Assembly: GCA_965248715.1 (NCBI GenBank)
Contig: CBDFKB010000008.1
Location: 372,001-436,000, forward strand
Length of the DNA: 64,000 bases
DNA from: CBDFKB01 sp965248715
Lineage (GTDB): Bacteria; Pseudomonadota; Alphaproteobacteria; Rhizobiales; Rhizobiaceae
Direction: 5' to 3'
Under the pieces are notes generated by a model, which was not told where the DNA came from, made no database searches, and saw only the letters and a list, made by a program, of their open reading frames with translations. The translations under genes and the position numbers were made by a program. The number at the start of each line of letters is the position of its first letter. Positions within the stretch are counted from its first letter, which is position 1. Positions 50,659-58,808 of the stretch are shown one piece after another.

Positions 50659-52998
50659 ATGGGAGCCGAAGGTATTGGCGCCAGTGTGTTGCGCAAGGAA
50701 GACCAGCGATTTATTACCGGCAAGGGCCGGTATACCGATGATTTCAGTGTTCACGGTATGCATCACGCGGTGTTCGTGCGCAGCCCGCACGCCCACGCAA
50801 AAATAAACGGCATCGATAAATCCGCTGCCGAGGCATTGCCAGGAGTAGTCGGTGTACTCGACGGCATGCAATTAACCGGTGACGGCATCGGCAATATTAT
50901 TTGCGGCTGGATGATCCATTCCAAAGATGGTTCGCCGATGAATATGGGTGCCTGGTCGGCGCTTGCCACTGAAACGGTGCGCTATGTCGGCGACGCGGTG
51001 GCGATCGTGGTTGCCGAGACCCATGACCAGGCGCGTAACGCCGCTGAGGCGGTCGCGGTAGACTATGATGTGCTCGACGCTGTGGTCGATCCGGTTGCAG
51101 CGCTTGGTTCTAATGCTCCGCAAATTCACCCGGAAGCGGCCAACAATCTCATCTACGATTGGGAGATTGGTGACGCCGCCACCACCGATGCGGCGATTGC
51201 CAGTGCTGCCCACGTCACCACAATCAAAGTGCGCAACAACCGGTTGGTGCCGAACGCCATGGAACCGCGTGCAGCGCTCGCCGACTATAATGTCGCCGAA
51301 GACCATTTCACGTTGCACACTACTAGCCAGAACCCGCATGTCGCGCGGCTGGTGCTATCGGCATTCTACCAAGTAGCGCCAGAACATAAATTGCGGGTAA
51401 TCGCGCCCGATGTTGGCGGTGGCTTTGGGTCGAAAATCTATGTCTATCCCGAAGAGATCGCCTGTTTGTGGGCATCGCGCAAACTCAGCGTGCCGGTCAA
51501 GTGGACTGCGGATCGTACCGAAGCTTTCCTGACCGACGCCCATGGCCGCGATCACGCTACGACGGCGCAAATCGCCTTCGATGCCAACAACAAGATTACT
51601 GGTTTCAAGATCGACACAATCGCTAATATCGGCGCTTATATGTCGTTGTTTTCCTCTTCGGTGCCAACCTATCTGTACGCCACTTTGATGTCTGGTCAGT
51701 ACAATATCGCCAACATCCATTGTAATGTGCGCACGGTCTATACCAACACTACACCGGTCGATGCTTATCGCGGCGCCGGGCGACCGGAAGCAGCTTTTGT
51801 GGTCGAGCGGATCATGGAGGTGGCGGCGCGCGAACTTGGGGTTGATCCGGCCGAATTACGCCGCGCCAATTTTATCACCGAGTTCCCGCACCAGACCCCG
51901 GTAATCATGGCCTATGATGCGGGTGACTTTAGCGCCACGCTTGATGCGGCGCTTGCGGCGTCGGACTATGCCGGCTTTGCCGCCCGGCGGGCCGAAGCCG
52001 AAGGCCGCGGTAAGAAGCGTGGCATCGGCATGTGCTGTTATATCGAAGCCTGCGGCATTGCCCCATCGGCTGCGGTCGGCTCACTTGGCGCCGGTGTGGG
52101 ACTTTGGGAATCGGCCGAGGTCAGGGTCAACCCTGTCGGCACGGTCGAAATCCTGACCGGATCGCACAGCCATGGCCAGGGCCACGAAACTACTTTTGCC
52201 CAATTGGTTGCAGACCGGTTTGGCCTGCCAACCGACAATGTTCAGGTAGTACATGGCGATACTGACAAGGTTCAGTTCGGCATGGGTACCTACGGCTCGC
52301 GCTCCGGTGCGGTGGGCATGTCGGCGGTTGCAAAGGCGCTCGACAAGGTCGAAGCCAAGGCGAAAAAGATCGCCGCCCATTTGCTGGAAGCAGACGAGGG
52401 CGATCTGGTGATCGAAGACGGCGCGGTTAAAGTCGCCGGCACCGATAAACAATTGCTGTGGCACGAAATCTGTCTTGCCGCCTATACCGCGCACAATCTG
52501 CCGGAGGGCATGGAACCTGGGCTCAAAGAGGGTGCGTTTTATGATCCGGCTAACTTTACCTTCCCGGCTGGCACCTATGTGTGCGAGGTCGAAGTCGATC
52601 CGGACACGGGCTCTACCGAGATCATACAATTCGTTGCTGCCGATGATTTCGGCCAGGTGATCAACCCGATGATTGTTGCCGGCCAGGTGCATGGCGGGGT
52701 TTGCCAGGGTATCGGCCAGGCGCTGCTTGAGCATGCGATCTACGACGATGCCGGCCAGTTGCTGACAGCAAGCTATATGGATTATTGCATGCCACGGGCC
52801 GACGATCTGCCATCTTTTACCGTCTCCACCCACGAGACCTTGTGCCCGAACAATCCGCTCGGCATGAAAGGCTGCGGAGAAGCCGGCGCAATCGGTTCAC
52901 CACCGGCGGTAATTAACGCGATCACCGATGCGATCGGAACAGAAAACCTGCAAATGCCCGCTTCCCCGTCCCGGGTCTGGGCGGCGATCAACGGTTGA
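50659..52998 (+). CDS. Molybdopterin-binding large subunit, form II CoxL-like
   Basis: This 779-residue subunit of the xanthine oxidase family has the N-terminal aldehyde oxidase/xanthine dehydrogenase a/b hammerhead (GKGRYTDDFSVHGMHHAVFV) and a C-terminal molybdopterin domain with GGGFGSKIYVYPEE and, near the end, MKGCGEAGAIGSPPAV, whose Glu is the expected catalytic base. The active-site loop near residue 370 reads AYRGAGR. That marks form II; true CO dehydrogenase (form I) has AYXCSFR. The natural substrate of most form II enzymes is unknown and may be an N-heterocycle or aldehyde. GGAGGAG precedes the ATG. Confidence 0.92.
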   Translation: MGAEGIGASVLRKEDQRFITGKGRYTDDFSVHGMHHAVFVRSPHAHAKINGIDKSAAEALPGVVGVLDGMQLTGDGIGNIICGWMIHSKDGSPMNMGAWSALATETVRYVGDAVAIVVAETHDQARNAAEAVAVDYDVLDAVVDPVAALGSNAPQIHPEAANNLIYDWEIGDAATTDAAIASAAHVTTIKVRNNRLVPNAMEPRAALADYNVAEDHFTLHTTSQNPHVARLVLSAFYQVAPEHKLRVIAPDVGGGFGSKIYVYPEEIACLWASRKLSVPVKWTADRTEAFLTDAHGRDHATTAQIAFDANNKITGFKIDTIANIGAYMSLFSSSVPTYLYATLMSGQYNIANIHCNVRTVYTNTTPVDAYRGAGRPEAAFVVERIMEVAARELGVDPAELRRANFITEFPHQTPVIMAYDAGDFSATLDAALAASDYAGFAARRAEAEGRGKKRGIGMCCYIEACGIAPSAAVGSLGAGVGLWESAEVRVNPVGTVEILTGSHSHGQGHETTFAQLVADRFGLPTDNVQVVHGDTDKVQFGMGTYGSRSGAVGMSAVAKALDKVEAKAKKIAAHLLEADEGDLVIEDGAVKVAGTDKQLLWHEICLAAYTAHNLPEGMEPGLKEGAFYDPANFTFPAGTYVCEVEVDPDTGSTEIIQFVAADDFGQVINPMIVAGQVHGGVCQGIGQALLEHAIYDDAGQLLTASYMDYCMPRADDLPSFTVSTHETLCPNNPLGMKGCGEAGAIGSPPAVINAITDAIGTENLQMPASPSRVWAAING

Positions 52999-53008
52999 GG
53001 AGGTTCAA

Positions 53009-53806
53009 ATGTACAATACCAATTATCACCGCGCGGGCTCGATTGATGAGGCGGCTTCCCTGCTTGCCGGCTCTGATGACGGCAAACTTCTGGCCGGCGG
53101 CCAGACCCTGATCCCGACCATGAAACAGCGGCTCGCGGCGCCAAGCGACTTGATCGATTTGCGCCACATTGACGGGCTTTCCGGTATTTCGGTTGACAGT
53201 GGCAGCGTTACCATTGGTGCCGGCACCACTCACGCGGAAGTCGCTGGCCATGCCGATCTCAGTGCTGCTTGCCCGGGCATTTGCAATCTCGCCGGTCATA
53301 TTGGCGACCCGCATGTGCGCCACATGGGTACGCTCGGCGGGTCGATCGCCAATAATGATCCAGCCGCGGACTATCCAGCAGCGATGGTGGCCCTCAACGC
53401 TGACATCAAGACCAGCAAGCGTGCAATTTCGGCCGATGATTTCTTCACCGGCATGTTTGAGACCGCGCTTGGCGATGACGAGATCATTGTCTCGGTGTCG
53501 TTTCCTACGCCAGCTAAATCGGCCTATGCCAAGTTCGCTAACCCGGCTTCACGCTATGCGATGGCCGGGGTGTTCGTGGCGACCAGCGGCGGCGGTTCGG
53601 TCAGGGTCGGGGTTTCCGGCGCCGGCGCCGATGGGGTGTTCCGCTTGGGCGAACTCGAAACCGCCTTGGCAGCGAACTTCGATGCTGACGCCGCCGACGC
53701 CATTGCGCTTGATGCGGGGGATATGCTGTCCGACATTCATGGCGATGGCGCCTACCGTGCCAATCTGGTCAAGGTGATGGCCAAGCGGGCGATCGCTGCG
53801 GCGTAA
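53009..53806 (+). CDS. FAD-binding medium subunit (CoxM-like)
   Basis: The 265-residue subunit has the PCMH-type FAD motifs LLAGGQTLIPTMKQRL and MGTLGGSIANNDPAADYP, the latter being the isoalloxazine-binding TGGS-like loop. It ends with the CO dehydrogenase flavoprotein C-terminal domain. It passes electrons from the iron-sulfur subunit to an external acceptor. AGGAGG lies 6 bases before the ATG at 53009, and a strong terminator follows the gene, closing the three-subunit operon. Confidence 0.92.
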   Translation: MYNTNYHRAGSIDEAASLLAGSDDGKLLAGGQTLIPTMKQRLAAPSDLIDLRHIDGLSGISVDSGSVTIGAGTTHAEVAGHADLSAACPGICNLAGHIGDPHVRHMGTLGGSIANNDPAADYPAAMVALNADIKTSKRAISADDFFTGMFETALGDDEIIVSVSFPTPAKSAYAKFANPASRYAMAGVFVATSGGGSVRVGVSGAGADGVFRLGELETALAANFDADAADAIALDAGDMLSDIHGDGAYRANLVKVMAKRAIAAA

Positions 53807-53825
53807 TTTACAAAAGTCGGAATGA

Positions 53826-53864
53826 AAAACAGCGGCCTGATGTTTTCAGGCCGCTGTTTTATTC
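53826..53864 (+). terminator. Rho-independent terminator of the CoxSLM-type operon
   Basis: AAAACAGCGGCCTGA (53826-53840) and TCAGGCCGCTGTTTT (53846-53860) form a perfect 15-bp stem with a 5-nt loop, ending in a T-run (TTTTATT). It stands 20 bp after the medium-subunit stop. Confidence 0.9.
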
Positions 53865-53887
53865 AAAGGGCCCTGACAGATCGCAAT

Positions 53888-53993
53888 CTAGAGCGTATTC
53901 CCGAAAAGTGTGTAGCGGTTTTCGGATAAGAATACGCGACAAAACAAAGAGATAGCGCGACGAAGCTACTCCAACACTTCGTAACAAGCGCCA
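53888..53993 (+). repeat. RIME1-like element, divergent subtype with compensated stem
   Basis: This copy starts CTAGAGCGTATTCCCGAAAA. Its first hairpin pairs GCGTATTC with GAATACGC and CCGAAAA with TTTTCGG. These differ from the other copies at several positions, but always on both sides of the stem. The second half (AGCGCGACGAAGCTACTCC) is close to the other copies. It lies just beyond the terminator of the Cox-type operon. Confidence 0.8.
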
Positions 53994-54013
53994 GGGATTA
54001 GCGATGCAATCGC

Positions 54014-54250
54014 TTAATCAGCTTTTTTGACGATGATCGGGGTGAGCAAATCACCCCAATTGCCATTGCCGCAATGGTGCCGGGCAGAGCGGATCAGCTC
54101 CACCGAGACCCCGGATTCCACCGCCTTCATTACCGACTGGTTAAGTCGGTGCAGATCATTGGCCAGCATGCGGATTGCCGCCTGCTGATCGGCCTCCATG
54201 GCGGATGCCATTTCTTCCGCGCGTTCCTTGACTTTCGGTTTGTTGGTCAT
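54014..54250 (-). CDS. Small hypothetical protein downstream of isocitrate lyase
   Basis: The 78-residue product is mostly helical and charged at the N terminus (KVKERAEEMASAMEADQQAA) and ends with a conserved-looking HHCGNGNWGDLLTP. I do not recognise a family. It follows aceA by 65 bp on the same strand and may be co-transcribed with it. Coding character is supported by normal codon use and by its placement, but no ribosome-binding site is obvious. Confidence 0.55.
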   Translation of the reverse strand: MTNKPKVKERAEEMASAMEADQQAAIRMLANDLHRLNQSVMKAVESGVSVELIRSARHHCGNGNWGDLLTPIIVKKAD

Positions 54251-54315
54251 AATTCCTGTTCCCGCATAAAGTTTGTTGCAACGCTGGGCATACCGAGCCC
54301 GGCCGGTGAGAATTG

Positions 54316-55602
54316 CTATTCGGCGGCCACATGGAACTGAGCCGATTCGGTCGATTCGCCAAGCGCGGTGGTTGAAGATTCGCCGCCACTGATTGCCATC
54401 GATACCGCGTCGAAATAGCCAACGCCAACTTCGCGCTGGTGCTTGGTCGCCGTGTAGCCATTGGCCTCACCGGCAAATTCCGCCTCCTGGAGCGCGGAAT
54501 AGGCAGCCATTTGCGTATCCTTATAGCCGCGTGCCAGTTCGAACATGCCGAAATTAAGCTGATGGAACCCGGCCAGGGTAATGAACTGGAACTTGTAGCC
54601 CATGGCGCCCAATTCGCGCTGGAACTTGGCAATGGTAGCGTCGTCCAAATTAGCCTTCCAGTTGAAGCTCGGCGAACAATTATACGCCAGCAATTGGTCG
54701 GGATGCTCGGCTCTGACCGCTTCGGCGAAGCGTTTTGCCTGATCAAGATCGGGCTTGGATGTCTCACACCACACCAGGTCGGCATGGCGCGAATAGGCGA
54801 TCGCCCGGGCGATACAAGGCTCCAGGCCGTTCTTTACCCGGTAAAATCCCTCGGCAGTGCGCCCGGCATCATAGTCGACAAAAGGCTTGTCACGGTCATC
54901 AATGTCGGAAGTCAAAAGTTTTGCCGCTTCCGCATCGGTTCGCGCGACCACCAATGTCGGTGTGCCCATAACGTCGGCAGCAAGCCTGGCCGCATTAAGA
55001 TTGCGAATATGCTGCGCGGTCGGGATCAGCACCTTGCCACCCAAATGGCCGCATTTCTTTTCCGATGCCAACTGGTCTTCATAATGTACGCCCGCCGCGC
55101 CGGCCTCGATATAGGCCTTCATTAGTTCAAACGCATTGAGCGGTCCGCCGAACCCGGCTTCGGCATCGGCGACGATCGGCGCAAACCAATTTTCCACCGA
55201 CAAAGAACCTTCCGAGTGCTCGATCTGGTCGGCGCGCTGCAAAGTGCGGTTGATGCGCTTGGCCAGCTCCGGCCCAGCATTGGCTGGATAGAGCGATTGG
55301 TCGGGGTACATTGCCGAAGCGGTATTGGCATCGGCGGCGACCTGCCAGCCGGATAGATAAATCGCCTTCAGGCCGGCCCGCACCATCTGCATCGCCTGAT
55401 TGCCGGTCATGGCGCCAAGCGAATTGACAAAATCTTCGCTATGGATCAATTGCCAAAGCCGGTTGGCGCCGTTTTCGGCAAGGGTATATTTGATGTCGAT
55501 CGAGCCCCGCAGCTTTTGCACGTCCTGGGGGGTGTAAGGGCGCTCAATGCCATCGAAGCGGCCCTGTGGCGCCGAGGGAACCAAATTGTAAAAATCTGTC
55601 AT
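54316..55602 (-). CDS. aceA: Isocitrate lyase
   Basis: The 428-residue enzyme has the diagnostic catalytic loop KKCGHLGGKVLIP (Cys near residue 184), NWFAPIVADAEAGFGG at the metal site, and the NCSPSFNW substrate motif. It splits isocitrate into glyoxylate and succinate, the first step of the glyoxylate shunt, needed for growth on acetate, fatty acids or other C2 sources. It is divergent from a ScfR/RamB-like regulator whose family is known to control this step. Malate synthase is not in the window. Confidence 0.96.
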   Translation of the reverse strand: MTDFYNLVPSAPQGRFDGIERPYTPQDVQKLRGSIDIKYTLAENGANRLWQLIHSEDFVNSLGAMTGNQAMQMVRAGLKAIYLSGWQVAADANTASAMYPDQSLYPANAGPELAKRINRTLQRADQIEHSEGSLSVENWFAPIVADAEAGFGGPLNAFELMKAYIEAGAAGVHYEDQLASEKKCGHLGGKVLIPTAQHIRNLNAARLAADVMGTPTLVVARTDAEAAKLLTSDIDDRDKPFVDYDAGRTAEGFYRVKNGLEPCIARAIAYSRHADLVWCETSKPDLDQAKRFAEAVRAEHPDQLLAYNCSPSFNWKANLDDATIAKFQRELGAMGYKFQFITLAGFHQLNFGMFELARGYKDTQMAAYSALQEAEFAGEANGYTATKHQREVGVGYFDAVSMAISGGESSTTALGESTESAQFHVAAE

Positions 55603-55675
55603 GATGCGAACTCCATAGTCGCTGGCATAGGGATACGCCGCCTAGCACACGGCAAGCGGCGCGAATTTGATATTA

Positions 55676-55840
55676 CAGTTTTTACATGACATAATTGTAA
55701 ACTGGAAATTTATTTGTTTTAATGGGTAAAAAATCGGGTCACGCTGTATAACTCCTGAAAACTTCGGTTGTAATTTTGTCAAATTTGTCATAGAGAATTT
55801 CAATCACGGAACTTTACCATTTGTAAAGAATTGTAAATGG
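55676..55840. promoter_or_regulatory. Repeated TTGTAAA boxes in the aceA/regulator intergenic region
   Basis: TTGTAAA occurs at 55695-55701, 55821-55827 and 55831-55837. The last two are spaced exactly 10 bp apart and the final one overlaps the regulator's start codon. The first box is part of an imperfect palindrome, CAGTTTTTAC (55676) ... GTAAACTG (55697-55704). CCATTT...AAATGG also frames the second pair. One box set near each divergent gene suggests binding by the adjacent XRE regulator, with autoregulation. Confidence 0.5.
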
Positions 55841-57258
55841 CTGAGAATAAGATCTTCGCCGGACCACGTATCCGCCGTATCCGACACTCGTTGGCATTGA
55901 CCCAGACTGGGATGGCCGAGGAATTGGGCATTTCTCCCAGCTATCTGAATTTGATCGAGCGCAATCAACGGCCGCTGACCGTGCAAATTCTCTTAAAGCT
56001 GTCGTCGGTCTACAAGCTTGATCTGGCTGAATTGCGCGGCGAGGCTGGCGGTATGTCAGCGGCGTTGAAAGAAGTTTTCGCCGATCCGTTATTGGCTGAC
56101 GAGGTGCCGTCTGAACAAGAACTGTTCGAGGTCGCAGAGGCGGCGCCCAATGCTGGCGCGGCAGTGGTCAAACTTTATCGCGCTTATCGCGAATCCCAGA
56201 ACCGGTTGTCTGATTTGTCCACCCTTTTGGCCCGCGAGGGGCGAGAAACCCGGCAACTCGGCACCCGTTTGCCGCTCGACGAGGTGCGCGATATTTTCGA
56301 AACCCGAGCCAATCATTTTCCAACCATTGAGGAGGCGGCGGAAAGTCTGGCCGAACGCATTGCTAACGGCCGTGATTTCGGCCTCGCATTGCGCAATTGG
56401 CTAAAGCGCGAGCACGACATATCGGTCAGCCGGCTGCCGGTCCGCACCATGCCGCTATGGCGCCGTCGCTTCGACCGCCACTCCATGCGGTTGTTCTTGT
56501 CAGAGCGCCTGTCGCCATATGACCAGGTGCGCGAAATGGCGATGGAAGCATGCATTAAGGAATTTGGCGAAATTTTCGATGCTGAACTCAATGCGCTACA
56601 GCTAAATTCCGACGAGGCCAGGCGTCTCGCCCGCTTCGAGTTGGCACGTTATGGCGCCCACGCACTGATGATGCCCTATGAGGGGTTTCGTGACGCGGCG
56701 CTCAGCGAGGATTACGACATCGAAATGTTGGGCGCCCGGTTCGGCGTGTCGTTTGAACAAGCCGCCAACCGGTTGACCATGCTGCAGCGCCCTGGCAAGC
56801 CGGGAGTGCCGTTTTTCATGATCGAAATCGATCATGCCGGCAACCGGTTCCGCCGCGCCGGCGCCCAGGGCTTTCCAAGCGCGCGCTTTGGCGGCCAATG
56901 CCCTAAATTGCCGATCCATGCCGCCTTCACCGTGCCTGGCCAATTGTTCGTCGAGGCGGTGGAAATGCCCGACGGCGCCGAATTTCTGGTGATCGCTCGG
57001 ACCCTCGATGGCCCGCGTGGCGGGTTCGACGATACTATACGCCGCACTGCGCTGATGATCGGTTGCGATGCCGGTTTTCGCGACGAGATCGTCTATGGCA
57101 AGGCGGTGGCGGGTTCGAAAATACCGCCAACTCCGGTCGGCGCCGCGTGCCGGCTGTGTGAACGTGAAGCGTGCATGGCCCGCGCCGAGCCGCCGATCAC
57201 CAAACCGCTCGGCCTCGACGACATGGTCACCGGCCTCGGCGCGTTTGATTTTCGGTGA
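55837..57258 (+). CDS. XRE-family short-chain fatty acyl regulator (ScfR/RamB-like)
   Basis: The 473-residue protein begins with an HTH-XRE domain (IRRIRHSLALTQTGMAEELG, then SPSYLNLIERNQRPLT). It continues through an IrrE/ImmA-like metallopeptidase-fold region and ends in a DUF2083-type domain with the cysteine cluster GAACRLCEREACMARAEP. This is the architecture of regulators such as RamB and related short-chain fatty acyl regulators that control glyoxylate or propionate genes. It is divergent from aceA, which it probably regulates. The ATG at 55837 overlaps a possible operator box. Confidence 0.87.
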   Translation: MAENKIFAGPRIRRIRHSLALTQTGMAEELGISPSYLNLIERNQRPLTVQILLKLSSVYKLDLAELRGEAGGMSAALKEVFADPLLADEVPSEQELFEVAEAAPNAGAAVVKLYRAYRESQNRLSDLSTLLAREGRETRQLGTRLPLDEVRDIFETRANHFPTIEEAAESLAERIANGRDFGLALRNWLKREHDISVSRLPVRTMPLWRRRFDRHSMRLFLSERLSPYDQVREMAMEACIKEFGEIFDAELNALQLNSDEARRLARFELARYGAHALMMPYEGFRDAALSEDYDIEMLGARFGVSFEQAANRLTMLQRPGKPGVPFFMIEIDHAGNRFRRAGAQGFPSARFGGQCPKLPIHAAFTVPGQLFVEAVEMPDGAEFLVIARTLDGPRGGFDDTIRRTALMIGCDAGFRDEIVYGKAVAGSKIPPTPVGAACRLCEREACMARAEPPITKPLGLDDMVTGLGAFDFR

Positions 57259-57324
57259 GCGGTGAAGGGCCGTTTTAGTGTTGGCAATGATTGGATAATA
57301 CCAAACCCAGTGATCTTTGGTCTA

Positions 57325-58218
57325 CTACTCTTTAGGGTAATTTTGCGGCACGAAAGTCTGGTCACCCATTGGCGGGCGCACATAGCCTTCCTGGGGTGGG
57401 CGCGGGTCGAGTTTAACCGGCTCCGGCGTCAAATCCTCATAGTCGAACAGGCTGAGCAAGTGGGCAATACAGTTAAGCCGTGCATGTTTCTTGATATCGG
57501 CATTGACCGCATACCACGGCGCTTGTTTGATGTCGGTGTGGGCGAACATGTCGTCTTTTGCCCGCGAATAATTCACCCAACGGTTACGCGATTCCAAATC
57601 CATCGGGCTTAATTTCCAGCGTTTGGTCGGCTCCTTGAGCCGTGACTGGAAACGGCGCTCCTGTTCCTCGTCGGCTACCGAGAACCAATATTTGATCACC
57701 CGAATGTCGGAGCGCAGCAACATGCGTTCGAATTCCGGGCACGAGCGCAGAAATTCACGGTATTCATCGTCCGTGCAAAAGCCCATCACCCGCTCGACCC
57801 CGGCCCGATTGTACCAAGAGCGGTCGAAGATCACTATTTCGCCGGCAGCCGGTAGATGGGGTACATAGCGTTGGAAATACCATTGGGTCTTTTCGCGCTC
57901 AGTCGGCGCTGGTAGTGCCACCACCGAACAAATGCGCGGGTTGAGCGGCTCGGTGATCCGCTTGATGGTGCCGCCCTTGCCGGCGGCATCGCGGCCCTCG
58001 AAGACCACCACCACCTTCAAACCAGTATGCTTGATCCACTCCTGCAGCTTGACCAGTTCGACCTGCAGGCGCGATAGCTCTTTTTCATATTGGGCATTGG
58101 AAATTTTGCCGGCGCGCCGGTTCGTTGCCGATTTTTCGTCACCACCCTTGGCGCCTTTTGCCCGCTTCTTGAGCGACCCGTTCTTGCGGATTTTCGTGCT
58201 TTTTCCCGTCCGTGCCAT
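57325..58218 (-). CDS. ppk2: Polyphosphate kinase 2
   Basis: This 297-residue class I PPK2 has Walker A in FEGRDAAGKGGTIKRIT (residues 73-89), Walker B with DRSWYNRAGVERVMGF, the lid module SPMDLESRNRWVNYSRAKDD and the terminal LNCIAHLLSLFDYED. It uses polyphosphate to phosphorylate nucleoside diphosphates or the reverse. The first 35 residues are very rich in Lys and Arg and precede the catalytic fold. It converges on the ScfR-like gene. Confidence 0.93.
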   Translation of the reverse strand: MARTGKSTKIRKNGSLKKRAKGAKGGDEKSATNRRAGKISNAQYEKELSRLQVELVKLQEWIKHTGLKVVVVFEGRDAAGKGGTIKRITEPLNPRICSVVALPAPTEREKTQWYFQRYVPHLPAAGEIVIFDRSWYNRAGVERVMGFCTDDEYREFLRSCPEFERMLLRSDIRVIKYWFSVADEEQERRFQSRLKEPTKRWKLSPMDLESRNRWVNYSRAKDDMFAHTDIKQAPWYAVNADIKKHARLNCIAHLLSLFDYEDLTPEPVKLDPRPPQEGYVRPPMGDQTFVPQNYPKE

Positions 58219-58340
58219 CGCCCGTCTACTCCACTACAGCGCATCTGCGGCCATTAAACTGTACCGGCGGCCAATTGGCAATCTTGGGACAGCGGTATGG
58301 TTATTTGCTGGGAACAAGCCCCGCCGTTTAACCTCCCGCA

Positions 58341-58799
58341 TCACTGCAAGATATCGTCAACGATCTGGGCAAATTCGAGGATTGGGTATTCCTGGTCACC
58401 AACACTGTGAACCCGAACAAAAATCTCTTGGCGCACAAATGCCAGCGCCAGATGTAATTCGTGATGCCCGGCGACCGAAATATCACCGATATCAACACCG
58501 CGCTCTTTGCCGAGCGGAAGGCGGATCGACATGCTGTCGGCCAGGTAGCTGACCAATTCCTCGTGGGCATCGGCGGTCGAGGCATATTGTTGTATCGACA
58601 CGTATACCAGGAAATCGTCAGCGCCGTAAAAATTGACGTAACCATCGGCAATTACATCTTGCTTTAGAAACGGCAGCGGCATGTGGTTGGTGGCAAGAAG
58701 CGGTAGTGGCCTTAATTGCCCGGGTTCGTGCCGCGGCCAATTTTCAAAGCCGTAAAGCTCTTTAAGGTGTGCGCGGTGTTCAGCATCGCCAAGCATCAT
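58341..58799 (-). CDS. Hypothetical 152-residue protein, last gene of the LamG cassette
   Basis: The product is soluble, acidic and mixed alpha/beta with no signal peptide (EHRAHLKELYGFENWPRHEP at the start; FVRVHSVGDQEYPILEFAQ near the end). I recognise no family. It begins 9 bp after the stop of the large LamG protein, so the two are almost certainly co-expressed. Small partners placed like this are often immunity proteins, chaperones or regulators of a large surface protein. That is only a hypothesis here. Confidence 0.65.
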   Translation of the reverse strand: MMLGDAEHRAHLKELYGFENWPRHEPGQLRPLPLLATNHMPLPFLKQDVIADGYVNFYGADDFLVYVSIQQYASTADAHEELVSYLADSMSIRLPLGKERGVDIGDISVAGHHELHLALAFVRQEIFVRVHSVGDQEYPILEFAQIVDDILQ

Positions 58800-58808
58800 G
58801 AAAACTCC

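Noticed and set aside
50659..52998. Carbon monoxide dehydrogenase (form I CoxL)
   Set aside because: The active-site loop is AYRGAGR, not AYXCSFR, and the gene order is small-large-medium, so it is a form II homologue of unknown substrate.
57299..57321. ACCAAA/TTTGGT inverted repeat between the ScfR-like gene and ppk2, considered as a bidirectional terminator
   Set aside because: The 6-bp stem is AT-rich with a 10-nt loop and no T-run on either side, which is too weak to support.
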